A stretch of DNA of 64,000 bases from Brevibacterium sp. p3-SID960 (GTDB lineage Bacteria; Actinomycetota; Actinomycetes; Actinomycetales; Brevibacteriaceae), in contig NZ_JALXKS010000010.1 of assembly GCF_025144725.1 (NCBI RefSeq), forward strand, positions 8,150-72,149, written 5' to 3'. The notes beneath the pieces are model-generated. The model was not told the origin of the DNA and searched no databases. It was given only the letters and a program-made list of their open reading frames with translations. A program made the translations under genes and the position numbers. Within the stretch, counting starts at the first letter, position 1. Each line of letters starts with the position of its first letter. Below are positions 7,982 to 16,607 of this stretch, one piece after another.

Positions 7982-8763
7982 GTCACGCTGGTCTGCCGCG
8001 CTGGCTCTGGCTGCCCGCAGCCTGTGGGGCGGCCATCGTCATCGTGCCCATCATCGGGCTGCTGACCCAGGTGCCCTATGCTTCATTGTGGGGTCTCATC
8101 AGCTCGGACTCGGCGCTGAGTGCTCTGCGACTGTCGCTGCAGACCTCGCTGGCGGCCACCGGACTGTGCGTGCTCGGCGGAGTGCCGCTGGCCTTCGTGC
8201 TCGCTCGCGCCCGGTTCCCCGGCAGGCGAATGCTGCGCTCTCTGGGCCTGCTGCCGTTGGTGCTGCCGCCGGTCGTCGGCGGTATCGCGCTGCTGTACAC
8301 CTTCGGGCGCATGGGCCTCATCGGCCGCTACCTCGAAGCAGGCGGCATCTCGATCGCTTTCACCGCCATCGCCGTCGTCCTGGCTCAGACCTTCGTGTCG
8401 TTGCCCTTCATGGTCATGACGCTCGAAGGCGCGCTGCGCAGCACCGACCCGCGCTATGAGCGCATCGCCGCAGGGCTGGGCGCCAGCCCCACCCGCACCC
8501 TGCTGACGGTGACGGTTCCGGTGCTCGCCCCAGCCCTCGCGTCGGGAACGGTGCTGTGCTTCGCACGGGCGCTGGGCGAGTTCGGCGCCACCCTCACCTT
8601 CGCAGGCTCCCTGCAGGGCCGCACCCGCACGATGCCGCTGGAGATCTATCTGGCCCGCGAAACCGACCCGGCCTCGGCGATCGCTCTGTCGGCCGTGCTC
8701 ATGGTCATCGCCTTCACCATCGTCGTGGCGACCTACCGCACCCCCAAGCAGGCGCGCGCATGA
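7978..8763 (+). CDS. modB: Molybdate ABC transporter permease ModB
   Basis: The membrane channel of the molybdate importer, 261 residues with about five or six helices. The EAA loop that docks the ATPase is visible as [19 protein letters not shown], followed by [17 protein letters not shown], a ModB/CysT-type signature. The GTG start overlaps the modA stop (GTGA), and the modB stop overlaps the modC start (ATGA), so the three genes are translationally coupled. Confidence 0.95.
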   Translation: MSHAGLPRWLWLPAACGAAIVIVPIIGLLTQVPYASLWGLISSDSALSALRLSLQTSLAATGLCVLGGVPLAFVLARARFPGRRMLRSLGLLPLVLPPVVGGIALLYTFGRMGLIGRYLEAGGISIAFTAIAVVLAQTFVSLPFMVMTLEGALRSTDPRYERIAAGLGASPTRTLLTVTVPVLAPALASGTVLCFARALGEFGATLTFAGSLQGRTRTMPLEIYLARETDPASAIALSAVLMVIAFTIVVATYRTPKQARA

Positions 8764-9467
8764 GCGACTTGTCTGCTGTCTTCCGGCTGCCGGCCCGCGG
8801 GCTCCACATCGACATCGCGGTCCCGGCCGGGTCGACGACGGCGCTCATCGGGCCGAACGGGGCGGGCAAGTCGACGACCTTCGACGTGCTCTCCGGGCTG
8901 CTGACCCCGCCCGAGGCGGAGATCTCCCTCGGCGCGCGCCCGATTGTGCGCACCACCGGCCGGAAGGTGCGGGTGCCTGCGCACAAGCGCGGGATCGTGC
9001 AGCTGGCACAGGCGCCGCTGCTGTTTCCCACCATGACCGTCGTCGACAACGTCGCCTTCGGTCTGCGCTGCCGCGGGGTGGCCCGACGCGAGGCCCACAG
9101 CCGGGCCGCCGCGATGCTCGAACGCGTCGACCTGGCCGGAATGGAGGACCGGCGGCCGCACCAGCTCTCCGGCGGGCAGGCCCAGCGGGCGGCGATCGCC
9201 CGGGCCGCGATCGCCGAACCGGATCTGCTGCTGCTCGATGAGCCGATGTCAGCCCTTGACCGTGACAGCGCGCCGCACATCCGTGCGCTGCTGACGGAGC
9301 TGCTCGGAGATGCCACCGCACTGCTCATCAGTCACGATCGTGTCGACGTCGAGGCGCTGGCCGACCGGGTGATCGTGCTCGACCAGGGCGCTGTCGTCCA
9401 GGCGGGGACCACAGCTGAAGCGGTGGCGAACCCGGTGCCCGGATTCGCCAGCCGCTTCTTCAGCTGA
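8760..9467 (+). CDS. modC: Molybdate ABC transporter ATPase ModC, short form without TOBE domain
   Basis: The ATPase of the molybdate importer, with Walker [10 protein letters not shown], the Q-loop at [13 protein letters not shown], signature [14 protein letters not shown], Walker [13 protein letters not shown] and switch His in LLISHDR. At 235 residues it stops right after the nucleotide-binding domain. Typical ModC proteins are about 350 residues, with a C-terminal Mop/TOBE pair that senses molybdate and inhibits transport. Here the only TOBE domain is on the regulator at 6623. The stop lies only 11 bases from the stop of the convergent ThDP enzyme. Confidence 0.93.
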   Translation: MSDLSAVFRLPARGLHIDIAVPAGSTTALIGPNGAGKSTTFDVLSGLLTPPEAEISLGARPIVRTTGRKVRVPAHKRGIVQLAQAPLLFPTMTVVDNVAFGLRCRGVARREAHSRAAAMLERVDLAGMEDRRPHQLSGGQAQRAAIARAAIAEPDLLLLDEPMSALDRDSAPHIRALLTELLGDATALLISHDRVDVEALADRVIVLDQGAVVQAGTTAEAVANPVPGFASRFFS

Positions 9468-9478
9468 CGCGCTGTCTT

Positions 9479-11116
9479 TCAGTAGGCCTTGACGCGCTGT
9501 TCGACGATGAGATGGATGAGGGCGAACTGACCGTTCTCGGTCGCCTTCAGCGCCTCATCGAGGGCACCGGGGATATCCTCGTCCTGTTCGACCCGGATAC
9601 CGAATCCGCCGAAGGCCTGCGCGTAGAGCGCGAAGTCCGGATTCTCCAGCTGCGTGCCCGAGATCCGCTGTGGGTACGCCCGCTCCTGGTGGGTCCGGAT
9701 CGTGCCGTACTCCTGGTTGTCCATCACGATGATGAGCGGGGTGGCGCCGTACTGCTTGGCGGTGGCGAGCTCCTGGGCGTTCATGAGGAACTCACCATCA
9801 CCGGCGATCGAGATGACCTGCCGCTTCGGGTATTGCAGGCTCGCTGCCACCGCCGACGGCACCGAGTAGCCCATCGAGCCGTTGCGGGCCGAGATCATTG
9901 AGGCATAGCCGTTGGTCGGGAAGTACCGGTGCGCCCAGTTCGTGTGCTCACCGGCACCGAAGGTCACCATCGCATCCTCATCGAGACGCTTGACGAGATT
10001 GGCCATCATCGTCGCCATCTTCGCCTGCCCGTCACCGGGCTCAGCCGACGGCGGGGTGGAGAACTCGACCTGCTTGGCGCGCAGCTCGTTCGTCCACGTC
10101 CGCCACGAATCGCACACCGGCAGGTCCATGCGCACGAGGTCGCGGACGAACACATCGGGCTTGGCCACGATCTGGTGGGTCACCGGCCCTGAGCGCCCGC
10201 GCAGCGACGGGTCGATGGTGACGATGAAGTTCTTGCGCTCCCAATTCTGCCGGGCGGTGAACCCGTCGGTGATGACGTCACCGGGAACAGTGCCGACGAA
10301 GACGAGCAGATCCGAGCCGTCGAGCACCTCGTGGGTGTGCTGCGGGCGTCCATAGCCCAGCGGGCCGACATAGCTCGGGGAGCCGAACGGGACGGTGCCC
10401 TCACAGCGCCACTCGGCAGCTGCCGGCAGATTGTGCGCCTCCAGCCACTGGGTGAAGGTGTCGGCACCCTCACCGGTCCAGTCATTGCCGCCGAAGACGA
10501 ACAGCGGCCGCTCAGCCTCCATGAGCGCGGACTTCAGCGCCTTCCAGTCCGTGACCGTCATGCCGCCCTGCGCGACGGGGATCTGCGGGTGGATGATCCC
10601 GTCGTTGGGCTGGGTGATGATGTCCTCGGGCAGGCCGACGACCACCGGGCCGGGACGCCCGGAGACCGCAGCGAACATCGCCTCGGCGACCACCTCGGAG
10701 GCCCGCTCCGGGTGGTCGAGGATCATGACGCGCTTGGCACCGGTGTCGAACCACGCCTTGGGGTCGAACTCCTGGAAAGCCTCCTTCTCCCGGTGCTCGA
10801 ACGGGATGAGCCCGACGAAGAGCACCATCGCCGTCGAATCCTGCCAGGCGGTGTGCAGGCCCACGTGTGCGTTCGCTGCACCCGGGCCGCGGGTGACCAT
10901 GGCGATGCCCGGCAGTTCGCCGAGCTTGCCGTCGGCCTCAGCCATATAGGCGGCCCCGCCCTCATGGCGGCACACGACGGTCTCGATCGGCGAGTCGTGC
11001 AGCCCATCGAGCACGTCGAGGAAACTCTCGCCGGGCACGACATAGACGCGCTTGACGCCATGGGCGGCCAATGACTTGACGATCACATGACCGGCGGAGA
11101 TCTCGGAAGCTGGCAT
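9479..11116 (-). CDS. Thiamine-diphosphate-dependent enzyme, acetolactate-synthase-like
   Basis: A 545-residue enzyme with the three-domain layout of the acetolactate synthase/pyruvate oxidase superfamily. The N-terminal domain has the catalytic Glu in VVPGESFLDV (Glu30) and the HEGGAAYMAEA and GPGAANAHVG loops. The C-terminal domain has the ThDP motif GDGEFLMNAQELATAKQYG, ending in the Asn of MDNQEYG. Residues 1-29 of the longest frame have no homology, and the ATG at 11116 has AGAGGA upstream. No small regulatory subunit or ilvC is next to it, so it is probably not the main branched-chain IlvB. Its substrate cannot be decided from sequence. Confidence 0.85.
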   Translation of the reverse strand: MPASEISAGHVIVKSLAAHGVKRVYVVPGESFLDVLDGLHDSPIETVVCRHEGGAAYMAEADGKLGELPGIAMVTRGPGAANAHVGLHTAWQDSTAMVLFVGLIPFEHREKEAFQEFDPKAWFDTGAKRVMILDHPERASEVVAEAMFAAVSGRPGPVVVGLPEDIITQPNDGIIHPQIPVAQGGMTVTDWKALKSALMEAERPLFVFGGNDWTGEGADTFTQWLEAHNLPAAAEWRCEGTVPFGSPSYVGPLGYGRPQHTHEVLDGSDLLVFVGTVPGDVITDGFTARQNWERKNFIVTIDPSLRGRSGPVTHQIVAKPDVFVRDLVRMDLPVCDSWRTWTNELRAKQVEFSTPPSAEPGDGQAKMATMMANLVKRLDEDAMVTFGAGEHTNWAHRYFPTNGYASMISARNGSMGYSVPSAVAASLQYPKRQVISIAGDGEFLMNAQELATAKQYGATPLIIVMDNQEYGTIRTHQERAYPQRISGTQLENPDFALYAQAFGGFGIRVEQDEDIPGALDEALKATENGQFALIHLIVEQRVKAY

Positions 11117-11334
11117 GCTGCTCACATCCTCTGTGTGACGTGGGGCTCTAGGTGGATTGGAGAAACTGTACCAAGCTGTCCGCAGGCCTGCCGCCTGTCT
11201 CACGGGCTAGTGACCGAGGTGCCGGACGGCCGCGTCCGAGGTGTGTCACGCTAGGCTGGCACCGGTGGCTTCCAGCCTTCCGGCAGCGGCCGGATCCCAG
11301 AGTCTGGGGCTGCCGCGTCGATGGGGGAGACGAG

Positions 11335-11862
11335 ATGGCCCGGGCGAGGCGCACCGGCTGGACGCTCGCCGCTGCCGCAGCGGCAGCAGGCCCCTGGACG
11401 GATCCACGCGCCGCAGGCCGGGCCCACGATCAGCTCAAGCATCTGCTGCGGCCTGCCGGCCTGCACGCCCCGGCGGCCGCGAAGGTCATCGAGCTCACCG
11501 AGATCGACTCCTCCCGTCAGCGGGCCACCCTGGCGTGGGCGAGGCAGACGAACCCGCGTTCGCGCACCCAGGTTCCGGACTGGTCCTACACCTCGGAAGT
11601 CGATGTGGCGCACCGGTCGCATCGAGGCGGCAGACGAGCACGCCTTCGTCCCGGTCATCCTGATCCTCCCGATGCCGAGGTGCTGGCCGCGCTCGGCATC
11701 GAGCGCGTCGACCTGGGCATTCCGGCACAGCGGACCCGGGGGCGATCGGACAGCGCGGCGGATTCGTCGACGTCGGCATTGTCGACCCCGCCGGTCCAAG
11801 CACCGGTGACGACCCGGCACCTGCTGGTGCGGTCCTCACCGAGGTGCTCACCAGCAGCTGAC
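11335..11862 (+). pseudogene. Frameshifted gene of unknown function
   Basis: Three reading frames take turns to look coding. From the ATG at 11335 one frame runs MARARRTGWTLAAAAA to PDWSYTSEVDVA. Near 11612 the next frame continues TGRIEAADEHAFVPVILILP. It returns to the first frame for DAEVLAALGIERVDLGIPAQ, and a third frame finishes GGFVDVGIVDPAG to AVLTEVLTSS, with a TGA near 11860. Joined, they make a plausible ~170-residue soluble protein, so at least three indels are needed. I do not recognise the family. Either the gene is decaying or the assembly has several errors here. Confidence 0.5.
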
Positions 11863-11957
11863 CGCGCTCCCGCGCTCGTCTCATGACAGTGACCGGGCTC
11901 CCGCACGCGCCACACGACAGGGCGTGTTGACGCACCGGCAGCAGGCGGTCAAGCCGC

Positions 11958-11963
11958 TAGGCT
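11958..11963 (+). promoter_or_regulatory. -10 box for a leaderless transcript
   Basis: TAGGCT is followed by exactly six bases and then the ATG at 11970, so transcription would start at the start codon. No ribosome-binding site is present. Confidence 0.5.
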
Positions 11964-11969
11964 GAAGTC

Positions 11970-12296
11970 ATGTCGAACTGTGTCATCGTCGTCTACACAC
12001 CCATCGAATCTGCCGATGCCGTGCGCGCCGCACTGGCTGCAGGCGGGGCCGGGGCCATCGGCGATTACACCGGCTGCTCCTTCTCCAGTCGCGGCACCGG
12101 CCGCTTCACCCCGGGCGCTGGCGCCAACCCGGCGATCGGCGACATCGGCACTTGTGAAGAAGTCGCCGAAGAGCGCATTGAAGTCATCTGCCCAGCCGAG
12201 CTCACCGCCACCGCACTCGACGCGATGCTCGCCGCCCACCCGTACGAGGAGCCGGCCTACCACGTGATCCCGGTGATGACGCGTGCCGACTTCTGA
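11970..12296 (+). CDS. Stand-alone Nif3/YqfO insert domain (PII/CutA-like)
   Basis: A 108-residue protein matching the domain that is inserted in the middle of long Nif3-like proteins such as YqfO: VVYTPIESADAVRAALAAGG, GDYTGCSFSSRGTGRF, GANPAIGDIG and AAHPYEEPAYHVIPV. The fold is a PII/CutA1-like ferredoxin-type module, and its biochemical role is unknown. The Nif3 protein at 47582 in this window is the short form without the insert, so the two halves are encoded 35 kb apart. The gene overlaps the downstream lipoprotein gene by 14 bases. Confidence 0.85.
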   Translation: MSNCVIVVYTPIESADAVRAALAAGGAGAIGDYTGCSFSSRGTGRFTPGAGANPAIGDIGTCEEVAEERIEVICPAELTATALDAMLAAHPYEEPAYHVIPVMTRADF

Positions 12297-13314
12297 TACC
12301 GGAGCACGCTGCAGGCTCTCCACCGCAGCCGCCCTCGCAGGAATCGCACTGCTCGCCGCCGGCTGCGGGATCACCGATGAGGCCGACAGCAGTGCTGAAC
12401 CCGCCCACGACTACACCGTCGACTCCAACGCCGCCGTCAAGGACAGCCCGATCTGGACGGATGCCAGCGACGCGGCGATGCTGCGCATCGGGGTGCCCTT
12501 CGACCAACCGGGGCTGGGATATCTCTCCGCAGGGAAGACTGTGCCGGCCGGGTTCCACGCCGAGATCGGCAGCCTCATCGCTGGGCGCCTCGGCTTCGCC
12601 TCCCACCAGATCACATGGGTCGATGCATCCGCGGACACGGCTTCCCTGCTCGCAGGCGAGGAACCAGCCGCTGACCTCCTTATCGACACCGACGGCCAGC
12701 CCATCGAGGGACTCGACCCGGCACCCGGACCGGCCGCCGCCGCCTCGGCGACGGAGGCCACCGAGTCCGCCGGTGAGGCAGGCGAAACCGCCGAGGGCAC
12801 TGCCATAGGCGACACGGGCACCGGCGACTCTGCCACTGGCGCCCACGCAATCCCAGCCGATCTGGCCGGGCCCTACCACCTCGGCGGCCAGGGTCTGCTG
12901 AGCCCGGCAGCATCGGATCTCCAGGAGTTCAGCGAGCTGACCGGCCAGCAGGTCTGCGCACTGCCCGACTCAACCGGCAAGCAGGCGATCGAGGACCAGA
13001 CCACCGCTGCGGTCGTCGAACGCGAATCGCTGACCGACTGCGCCGCCGCACTGACAGCCGGCGACGTCGACGCCGTCGTCGGACCCGACCTCGACCTGCA
13101 GGCACTCGCCGCGCAGGACCCGCAGGCGCTGACGCTGAGCGAGGACCGGCTGCGCCCGGCCGGATACTGGATCCGGATGCGCACCGAGGACCCCGCCCTG
13201 GCAGAGGCGATCGCCGAAGGGATCGCCGCTGCGGCCGACGACGGCGAATGGGCCCACGCCGTCGAGGCAGCCTTCGGCAGCGACGTCGAGATGACCCCAC
13301 CCCCGAGGCCGTGA
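12283..13314 (+). CDS. Extracellular solute-binding lipoprotein, family 3-like
   Basis: A 343-residue protein with a lipoprotein signal peptide ending LLAAGC. The body matches the family 3 (amino-acid-type) solute-binding fold: LRIGVPFDQPGLGYL, GFHAEIGSLIAGRLGF, a later CAAALTAGDVDAVVGPD and YWIRMRTEDPALAEAI. An Ala/Glu/Thr-rich linker at about residues 145-195 interrupts the fold, which is unusual. No permease or ATPase is nearby, so it is an orphan receptor or serves a distant transporter. The GTG start lies inside the end of the preceding gene, indicating translational coupling. Confidence 0.8.
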   Translation: MPTSDTGARCRLSTAAALAGIALLAAGCGITDEADSSAEPAHDYTVDSNAAVKDSPIWTDASDAAMLRIGVPFDQPGLGYLSAGKTVPAGFHAEIGSLIAGRLGFASHQITWVDASADTASLLAGEEPAADLLIDTDGQPIEGLDPAPGPAAAASATEATESAGEAGETAEGTAIGDTGTGDSATGAHAIPADLAGPYHLGGQGLLSPAASDLQEFSELTGQQVCALPDSTGKQAIEDQTTAAVVERESLTDCAAALTAGDVDAVVGPDLDLQALAAQDPQALTLSEDRLRPAGYWIRMRTEDPALAEAIAEGIAAAADDGEWAHAVEAAFGSDVEMTPPPRP

Positions 13315-13341
13315 CCACGCCCGGCGCAGGCAACCCTGCAT

Positions 13342-13347
13342 TAGGGT
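13342..13347 (+). promoter_or_regulatory. -10 box at a probable leaderless start
   Basis: TAGGGT ends six bases before the ATG at 13354. The bases between (TTGGAGC region) contain a weak GGAG, so a short-leader reading is also possible. Confidence 0.45.
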
Positions 13348-13353
13348 TGGAGC

Positions 13354-14937
13354 ATGAGCCAGATCACGCTGCGCAATGCGCGCCTGCTAGCCGAGGACCA
13401 CTTCACCGCACCGACCACGCTGCACATCAGCAACGGCCGGATCACCGCCAGCGGCGACGATGCCGCAGATGCACATGCTGGTGAGGTCATCGATGTCGAC
13501 GGCCAGTGCGTCATGCCCGGGTTCATCGAAAGCCATGGGCACCCGAGCATGTACGACCGGACCCTCCTGCAGGTCGATGTGCGCCCCGATGTCGTCGACA
13601 GCATCGCCGACATCCAGAAAGCCATCCGCGAGGTCGCGAACGGCACTGAGCCCGGCGGGTGGATCCGCGGAGCCGGCTGGGATGAGACATACCTCGAAGA
13701 CGACCGGGTGCCCACCCGCGCGGACCTCGACGCCGCGGCACCGGACCATCCGGTTGTGCTCACCCGCACCTGCCGGCACATGCTGCTGGTGAATTCGAAG
13801 GCACTCGACGTCTGCGGCGTCGACGAAGACACCCCGGACCCGGTCGGCGGCCGGCTGGTCAGGGACGGCAGCGGCCGGCTGACCGGGTTGTGCCAGGAGA
13901 AGGCGATGGATCTCATCACCGTCCCCGACTACGCCCCCGATGAGCTCTCCGGCGGGTTCGCCCGCGCCCAGCAGCAGTTCCTCGACTGGGGCATCACCAC
14001 CGTCCACGACATGTCCACCAGCCGCACCGACCTGCGCCTGTACACCGAACTCGCCGCCAGCCGGCAGCTGAGCATTCGACTGCGCCCGTGGCTGTGGGCC
14101 CTGACCCAGATGGGCTACGACGGCATTCTCGACGCAGCACTGGCCGCCGGTGTCACCAGCGGGCTCGGCGACGACTGGATGCGCATCCAGGGCGCGAAGT
14201 TCGTCCTCGACGGGGGAGTGGGCGGCAAGACCGCTGCCCTGTGCTGCCCGTACGAGCACAGCGACGAGACCGGGATCCTCTACATCGACGATACGACCCT
14301 CACCAGGCATCTGCGTGCGGCGGTCGCCGGCGGGCTGCGGCTGGCCATCCACAGCATCGGCGATGCCGCCATCGCGCAGGCTCGCCGTGCCCTCACGAAC
14401 ATCGGCGACGATGAGGCGGTGCGCACCCGCCGCACCCGCATCGAGCACTGCACCCTGCCGTCTGCGGAGGATCTCGACTTCCTCGCTGAGTGGAACATCA
14501 TCGCCTGCTCATCCGTCGGCTTCATCTACCACCTCGGCGACTCCTACCTCAAGGTGCTCGGGCGCGACCGGATGCCGCGGGTCTATCCGCACCGATCCTT
14601 CATCGACCGCGGCATCATCGCGCCGGGCAACTCCGACGTCCCGGTCACCAACGGCAACCCGTGGGAGGGCATCTACGGGGCGGTGACCCGGACGACGAAG
14701 ACCGGCCAGGTCCTCGATGCCGAGCAGGGCATTACGCTCGCCGAGGCGATCCGCGCCTATACCTCGGACGCGGCCTACACCTCCTTCGAAGAGGACACAC
14801 TCGGCACGCTGGCCCCCGGCGCGCACGCCGACTTCCAGCTCTATGAGCGCGACCCCTTCGCCCTCGACCCGGCGGAGTGGCTTCACCTCGCACCCAGCGC
14901 GGTCTACGTCGCCGGCGAAAGACAGCCTCTGAGCTAG
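13354..14937 (+). CDS. Amidohydrolase family protein (YtcJ-like)
   Basis: A 527-residue metal-dependent hydrolase of the amidohydrolase_3/YtcJ group. The metal-binding HxH is in MPGFIESHGHPSMYD (about residues 52-66). Later ligands appear in LAIHSIGDAA and RIEHCTLPS, and the catalytic Asp in PGNSDVPVTNGNPW. The C-terminal LAPGAHADFQLYERDPF is the typical composite beta-domain closure. Members act on N-acyl or amide bonds, and the substrate is not predictable. The stop TAG overlaps a TAGACT -10 box for the next gene. Confidence 0.9.
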   Translation: MSQITLRNARLLAEDHFTAPTTLHISNGRITASGDDAADAHAGEVIDVDGQCVMPGFIESHGHPSMYDRTLLQVDVRPDVVDSIADIQKAIREVANGTEPGGWIRGAGWDETYLEDDRVPTRADLDAAAPDHPVVLTRTCRHMLLVNSKALDVCGVDEDTPDPVGGRLVRDGSGRLTGLCQEKAMDLITVPDYAPDELSGGFARAQQQFLDWGITTVHDMSTSRTDLRLYTELAASRQLSIRLRPWLWALTQMGYDGILDAALAAGVTSGLGDDWMRIQGAKFVLDGGVGGKTAALCCPYEHSDETGILYIDDTTLTRHLRAAVAGGLRLAIHSIGDAAIAQARRALTNIGDDEAVRTRRTRIEHCTLPSAEDLDFLAEWNIIACSSVGFIYHLGDSYLKVLGRDRMPRVYPHRSFIDRGIIAPGNSDVPVTNGNPWEGIYGAVTRTTKTGQVLDAEQGITLAEAIRAYTSDAAYTSFEEDTLGTLAPGAHADFQLYERDPFALDPAEWLHLAPSAVYVAGERQPLS

Positions 14938-14940
14938 ACT
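14935..14940 (+). promoter_or_regulatory. -10 box for the small GNAT gene
   Basis: TAGACT at 14935-14940 overlaps the amidohydrolase stop codon and precedes the ATG at 14972 by a 31-base leader that includes AGGAGGAG. Confidence 0.4.
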
Positions 14941-14971
14941 CATCACCACCGACCCCAGGAGGAGTTCCGCC

Positions 14972-15292
14972 ATGGAAGACCCTGTTCTCGTCAGCAATCC
15001 CGTCGAGGTCGTCGACAACCTCTCACGCGACCGGTTCGAACTGTGGCTGTCCGGGCCGGAGCGGACCTTCGTCGGATTCCTCGGCTACACGATGCCCGAA
15101 CCTGGGGTGTACGAGCTCCAGCACACTATCATCGACGAGGCCTTCGGTCGGCAGGGCTACGCGCGCACCCTCGTGACGAAGGTGCTTCAACAGCTGGCCG
15201 AGCGCGACGAGAGGATCATCCCGATGTGCTCATACGTCGCGCGCTACCTCGAGCGCTTCCCGCAGTACCGCGGACTCGTTGCCGCGCGGTGA
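14972..15292 (+). CDS. Small GNAT-like acetyltransferase (Gcn5-related, YjdJ type)
   Basis: A 106-residue protein of the short GNAT branch (N-acetyltransferase, Gcn5-related type). It begins with RFELWLSGPERTFVGFLGY, continues with ELQHTIIDEAFGRQGYARTL, where GRQGYA is the acetyl-CoA pyrophosphate loop, and ends with IIPMCSYVARYLERFPQY, the conserved C-terminal block. It has a strong AGGAGGAG ribosome-binding site. The substrate is unknown. Confidence 0.87.
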   Translation: MEDPVLVSNPVEVVDNLSRDRFELWLSGPERTFVGFLGYTMPEPGVYELQHTIIDEAFGRQGYARTLVTKVLQQLAERDERIIPMCSYVARYLERFPQYRGLVAAR

Positions 15293-15332
15293 GCCCGGAC
15301 CGCATGAGCTCATCAGCGGCAGCCTGCAGGCA

Positions 15333-15362
15333 CGAAAAAGCCCCGCTCGCACAGAGCGGGGC
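15333..15362 (-). terminator. Intrinsic terminator of tRNA-Asn
   Basis: A 9-bp GC-rich stem (GCCCCGCTC paired across GCACA) is followed on the minus strand by a run of five T. It starts two bases after the 3' CCA of the tRNA. Confidence 0.9.
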
Positions 15363-15364
15363 AG

Positions 15365-15440
15365 TGGCTCCCCCGGCTGGGCTCGAACCAGCGACCCTTC
15401 GATTAACAGTCGAATGCTCTGCCAACTGAGCTACGGAGGA
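15365..15440 (-). tRNA. tRNA-Asn (GTT)
   Basis: A complete cloverleaf on the minus strand: acceptor TCCTCCG paired with CGGGGGA, anticodon loop CTGTTAA with anticodon GTT, T-arm GGTTCGAGCCC, discriminator G and an encoded CCA end. A Rho-independent terminator follows directly. Confidence 0.97.
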
Positions 15441-15576
15441 ATAGCGTCATCGTGATGATCACGCGAGAAACAACTCTAGCACCGGGGTCGCGCAGTTCTC
15501 AAATCACCCCAACGGTGACGTGCCTCACGCCCGATTGAGTCGATCCGCACCGGATCCCGGCACGCACTGCGTGGCT

Positions 15577-15648
15577 GAGTCCCGGATGCGAGGCGCCGCC
15601 GAGTCCCGGATGCGAGGCGCCGCCGAGTCCCGTATGTGAGGAACCGCC
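15577..15648. repeat. Three tandem copies of a 24-bp unit
   Basis: Units at 15577-15600 and 15601-15624 are identical (start GAGTCCCGGATGCGAGG). The third, 15625-15648, has a few substitutions. They lie in the non-coding gap between tRNA-Asn and the DMT transporter. Confidence 0.95.
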
Positions 15649-15683
15649 TGGCGCCGTGTGAGCCTCACCTGAGGGCCGCGGGC

Positions 15684-15689
15684 TACACT
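15684..15689 (+). promoter_or_regulatory. -10 box for a leaderless transcript
   Basis: TACACT is followed by six bases (GGCCGG) and then the GTG at 15696. No ribosome-binding site is present. Confidence 0.5.
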
Positions 15690-15695
15690 GGCCGG

Positions 15696-16607
15696 GTGAC
15701 GACCCTACTGGCCATCAGCCTGGCGCTGTTCGCTGCGATCGCACTGGCGTACGCCGCGCTGCTGCAGCACAGCGGTGTCAACCAGCGAGAGGAGGACTCC
15801 ACCCGCTTCCGGGTCCAAGAGTTCGCCCGCATCTTCACCAACCGCACCTGGCTGCTCGGTCTCATCGTCCTCATCCTCGGCAACGCCGCCAACATCATCG
15901 CCCTGGCCATCGCCCCGGTGATGGTCGTTCAGCCGATCGGCGCGGTCGCTCTCATCACCGCTGTCATCCTCGCCGTCGTCCACCGCGGCTTGGCGCTCAC
16001 CCGCACGATCATCCTCGCCGTGGCCGCCTGCGGGCTCTCCCTTGCCGCCTTCGTCGCCGTGGCGGCGGTCATCGGCCGCTACGAGGTGCACTACGGGTCC
16101 AGCGCCCACCGCGTTGCCTGGATCGCGCTGGCGCTCGCGGTGATCTTCGGCGTCGTCATCCTCGTGCGCAACCACCCGCCGCAACTGCTGCTCATCACCG
16201 GCTCCGGCCTGCTGTTCGCCACCGTCGCAACGAACGTACACATCATCTCCAACCAGTTCTTCGACTCTGGGCTCGGCGGAATCACCTGGTTCAACGTCAT
16301 CAGCCTCGCGCTGGCCGGGATCATCGGCTCGTGGTTCGTCCAGGCCGCCTATGCCGCCGGGCCACCGGAGATGGTCATCGCCGGCCTGACCGTCATCGAC
16401 CCGATCTTCGCGGTGCTGCTCGGTTCGATAGTGCTCGGCGAAGCCATGGAGGCCTCCATCCTCCAGCTCGTGCTCATGGCCGTCACCGGGGCGATCGCAT
16501 GCTGGGCGGTCATCGCGCTGTCCCGGTATCATCCAGACGTGGTGGCCAAGGAGCGCCAGCGCATGAACGACAAGTACGGCACCCACCCCGATGAGGACGA
16601 TCGTTGA
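15696..16607 (+). CDS. DMT/NIPA-like multi-helix membrane transporter
   Basis: A 303-residue integral membrane protein with about nine helices. It resembles the DMT-superfamily proteins of actinobacteria (DMG family/NIPA-like): ALYAALLQHSGVNQREEDS-type start, GNAANIIALAIAPVMVVQPI and the second-half PPEMVIAGLTVIDPIFAVLL, the paired motif of EamA-like halves. The substrate is unknown. The GTG at 15696 is chosen because a -10 box sits six bases before it and the first helix starts right there. The last four bases overlap the TTG start of the glycosyltransferase, so the two genes are coupled. Confidence 0.82.
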   Translation: MTTLLAISLALFAAIALAYAALLQHSGVNQREEDSTRFRVQEFARIFTNRTWLLGLIVLILGNAANIIALAIAPVMVVQPIGAVALITAVILAVVHRGLALTRTIILAVAACGLSLAAFVAVAAVIGRYEVHYGSSAHRVAWIALALAVIFGVVILVRNHPPQLLLITGSGLLFATVATNVHIISNQFFDSGLGGITWFNVISLALAGIIGSWFVQAAYAAGPPEMVIAGLTVIDPIFAVLLGSIVLGEAMEASILQLVLMAVTGAIACWAVIALSRYHPDVVAKERQRMNDKYGTHPDEDDR

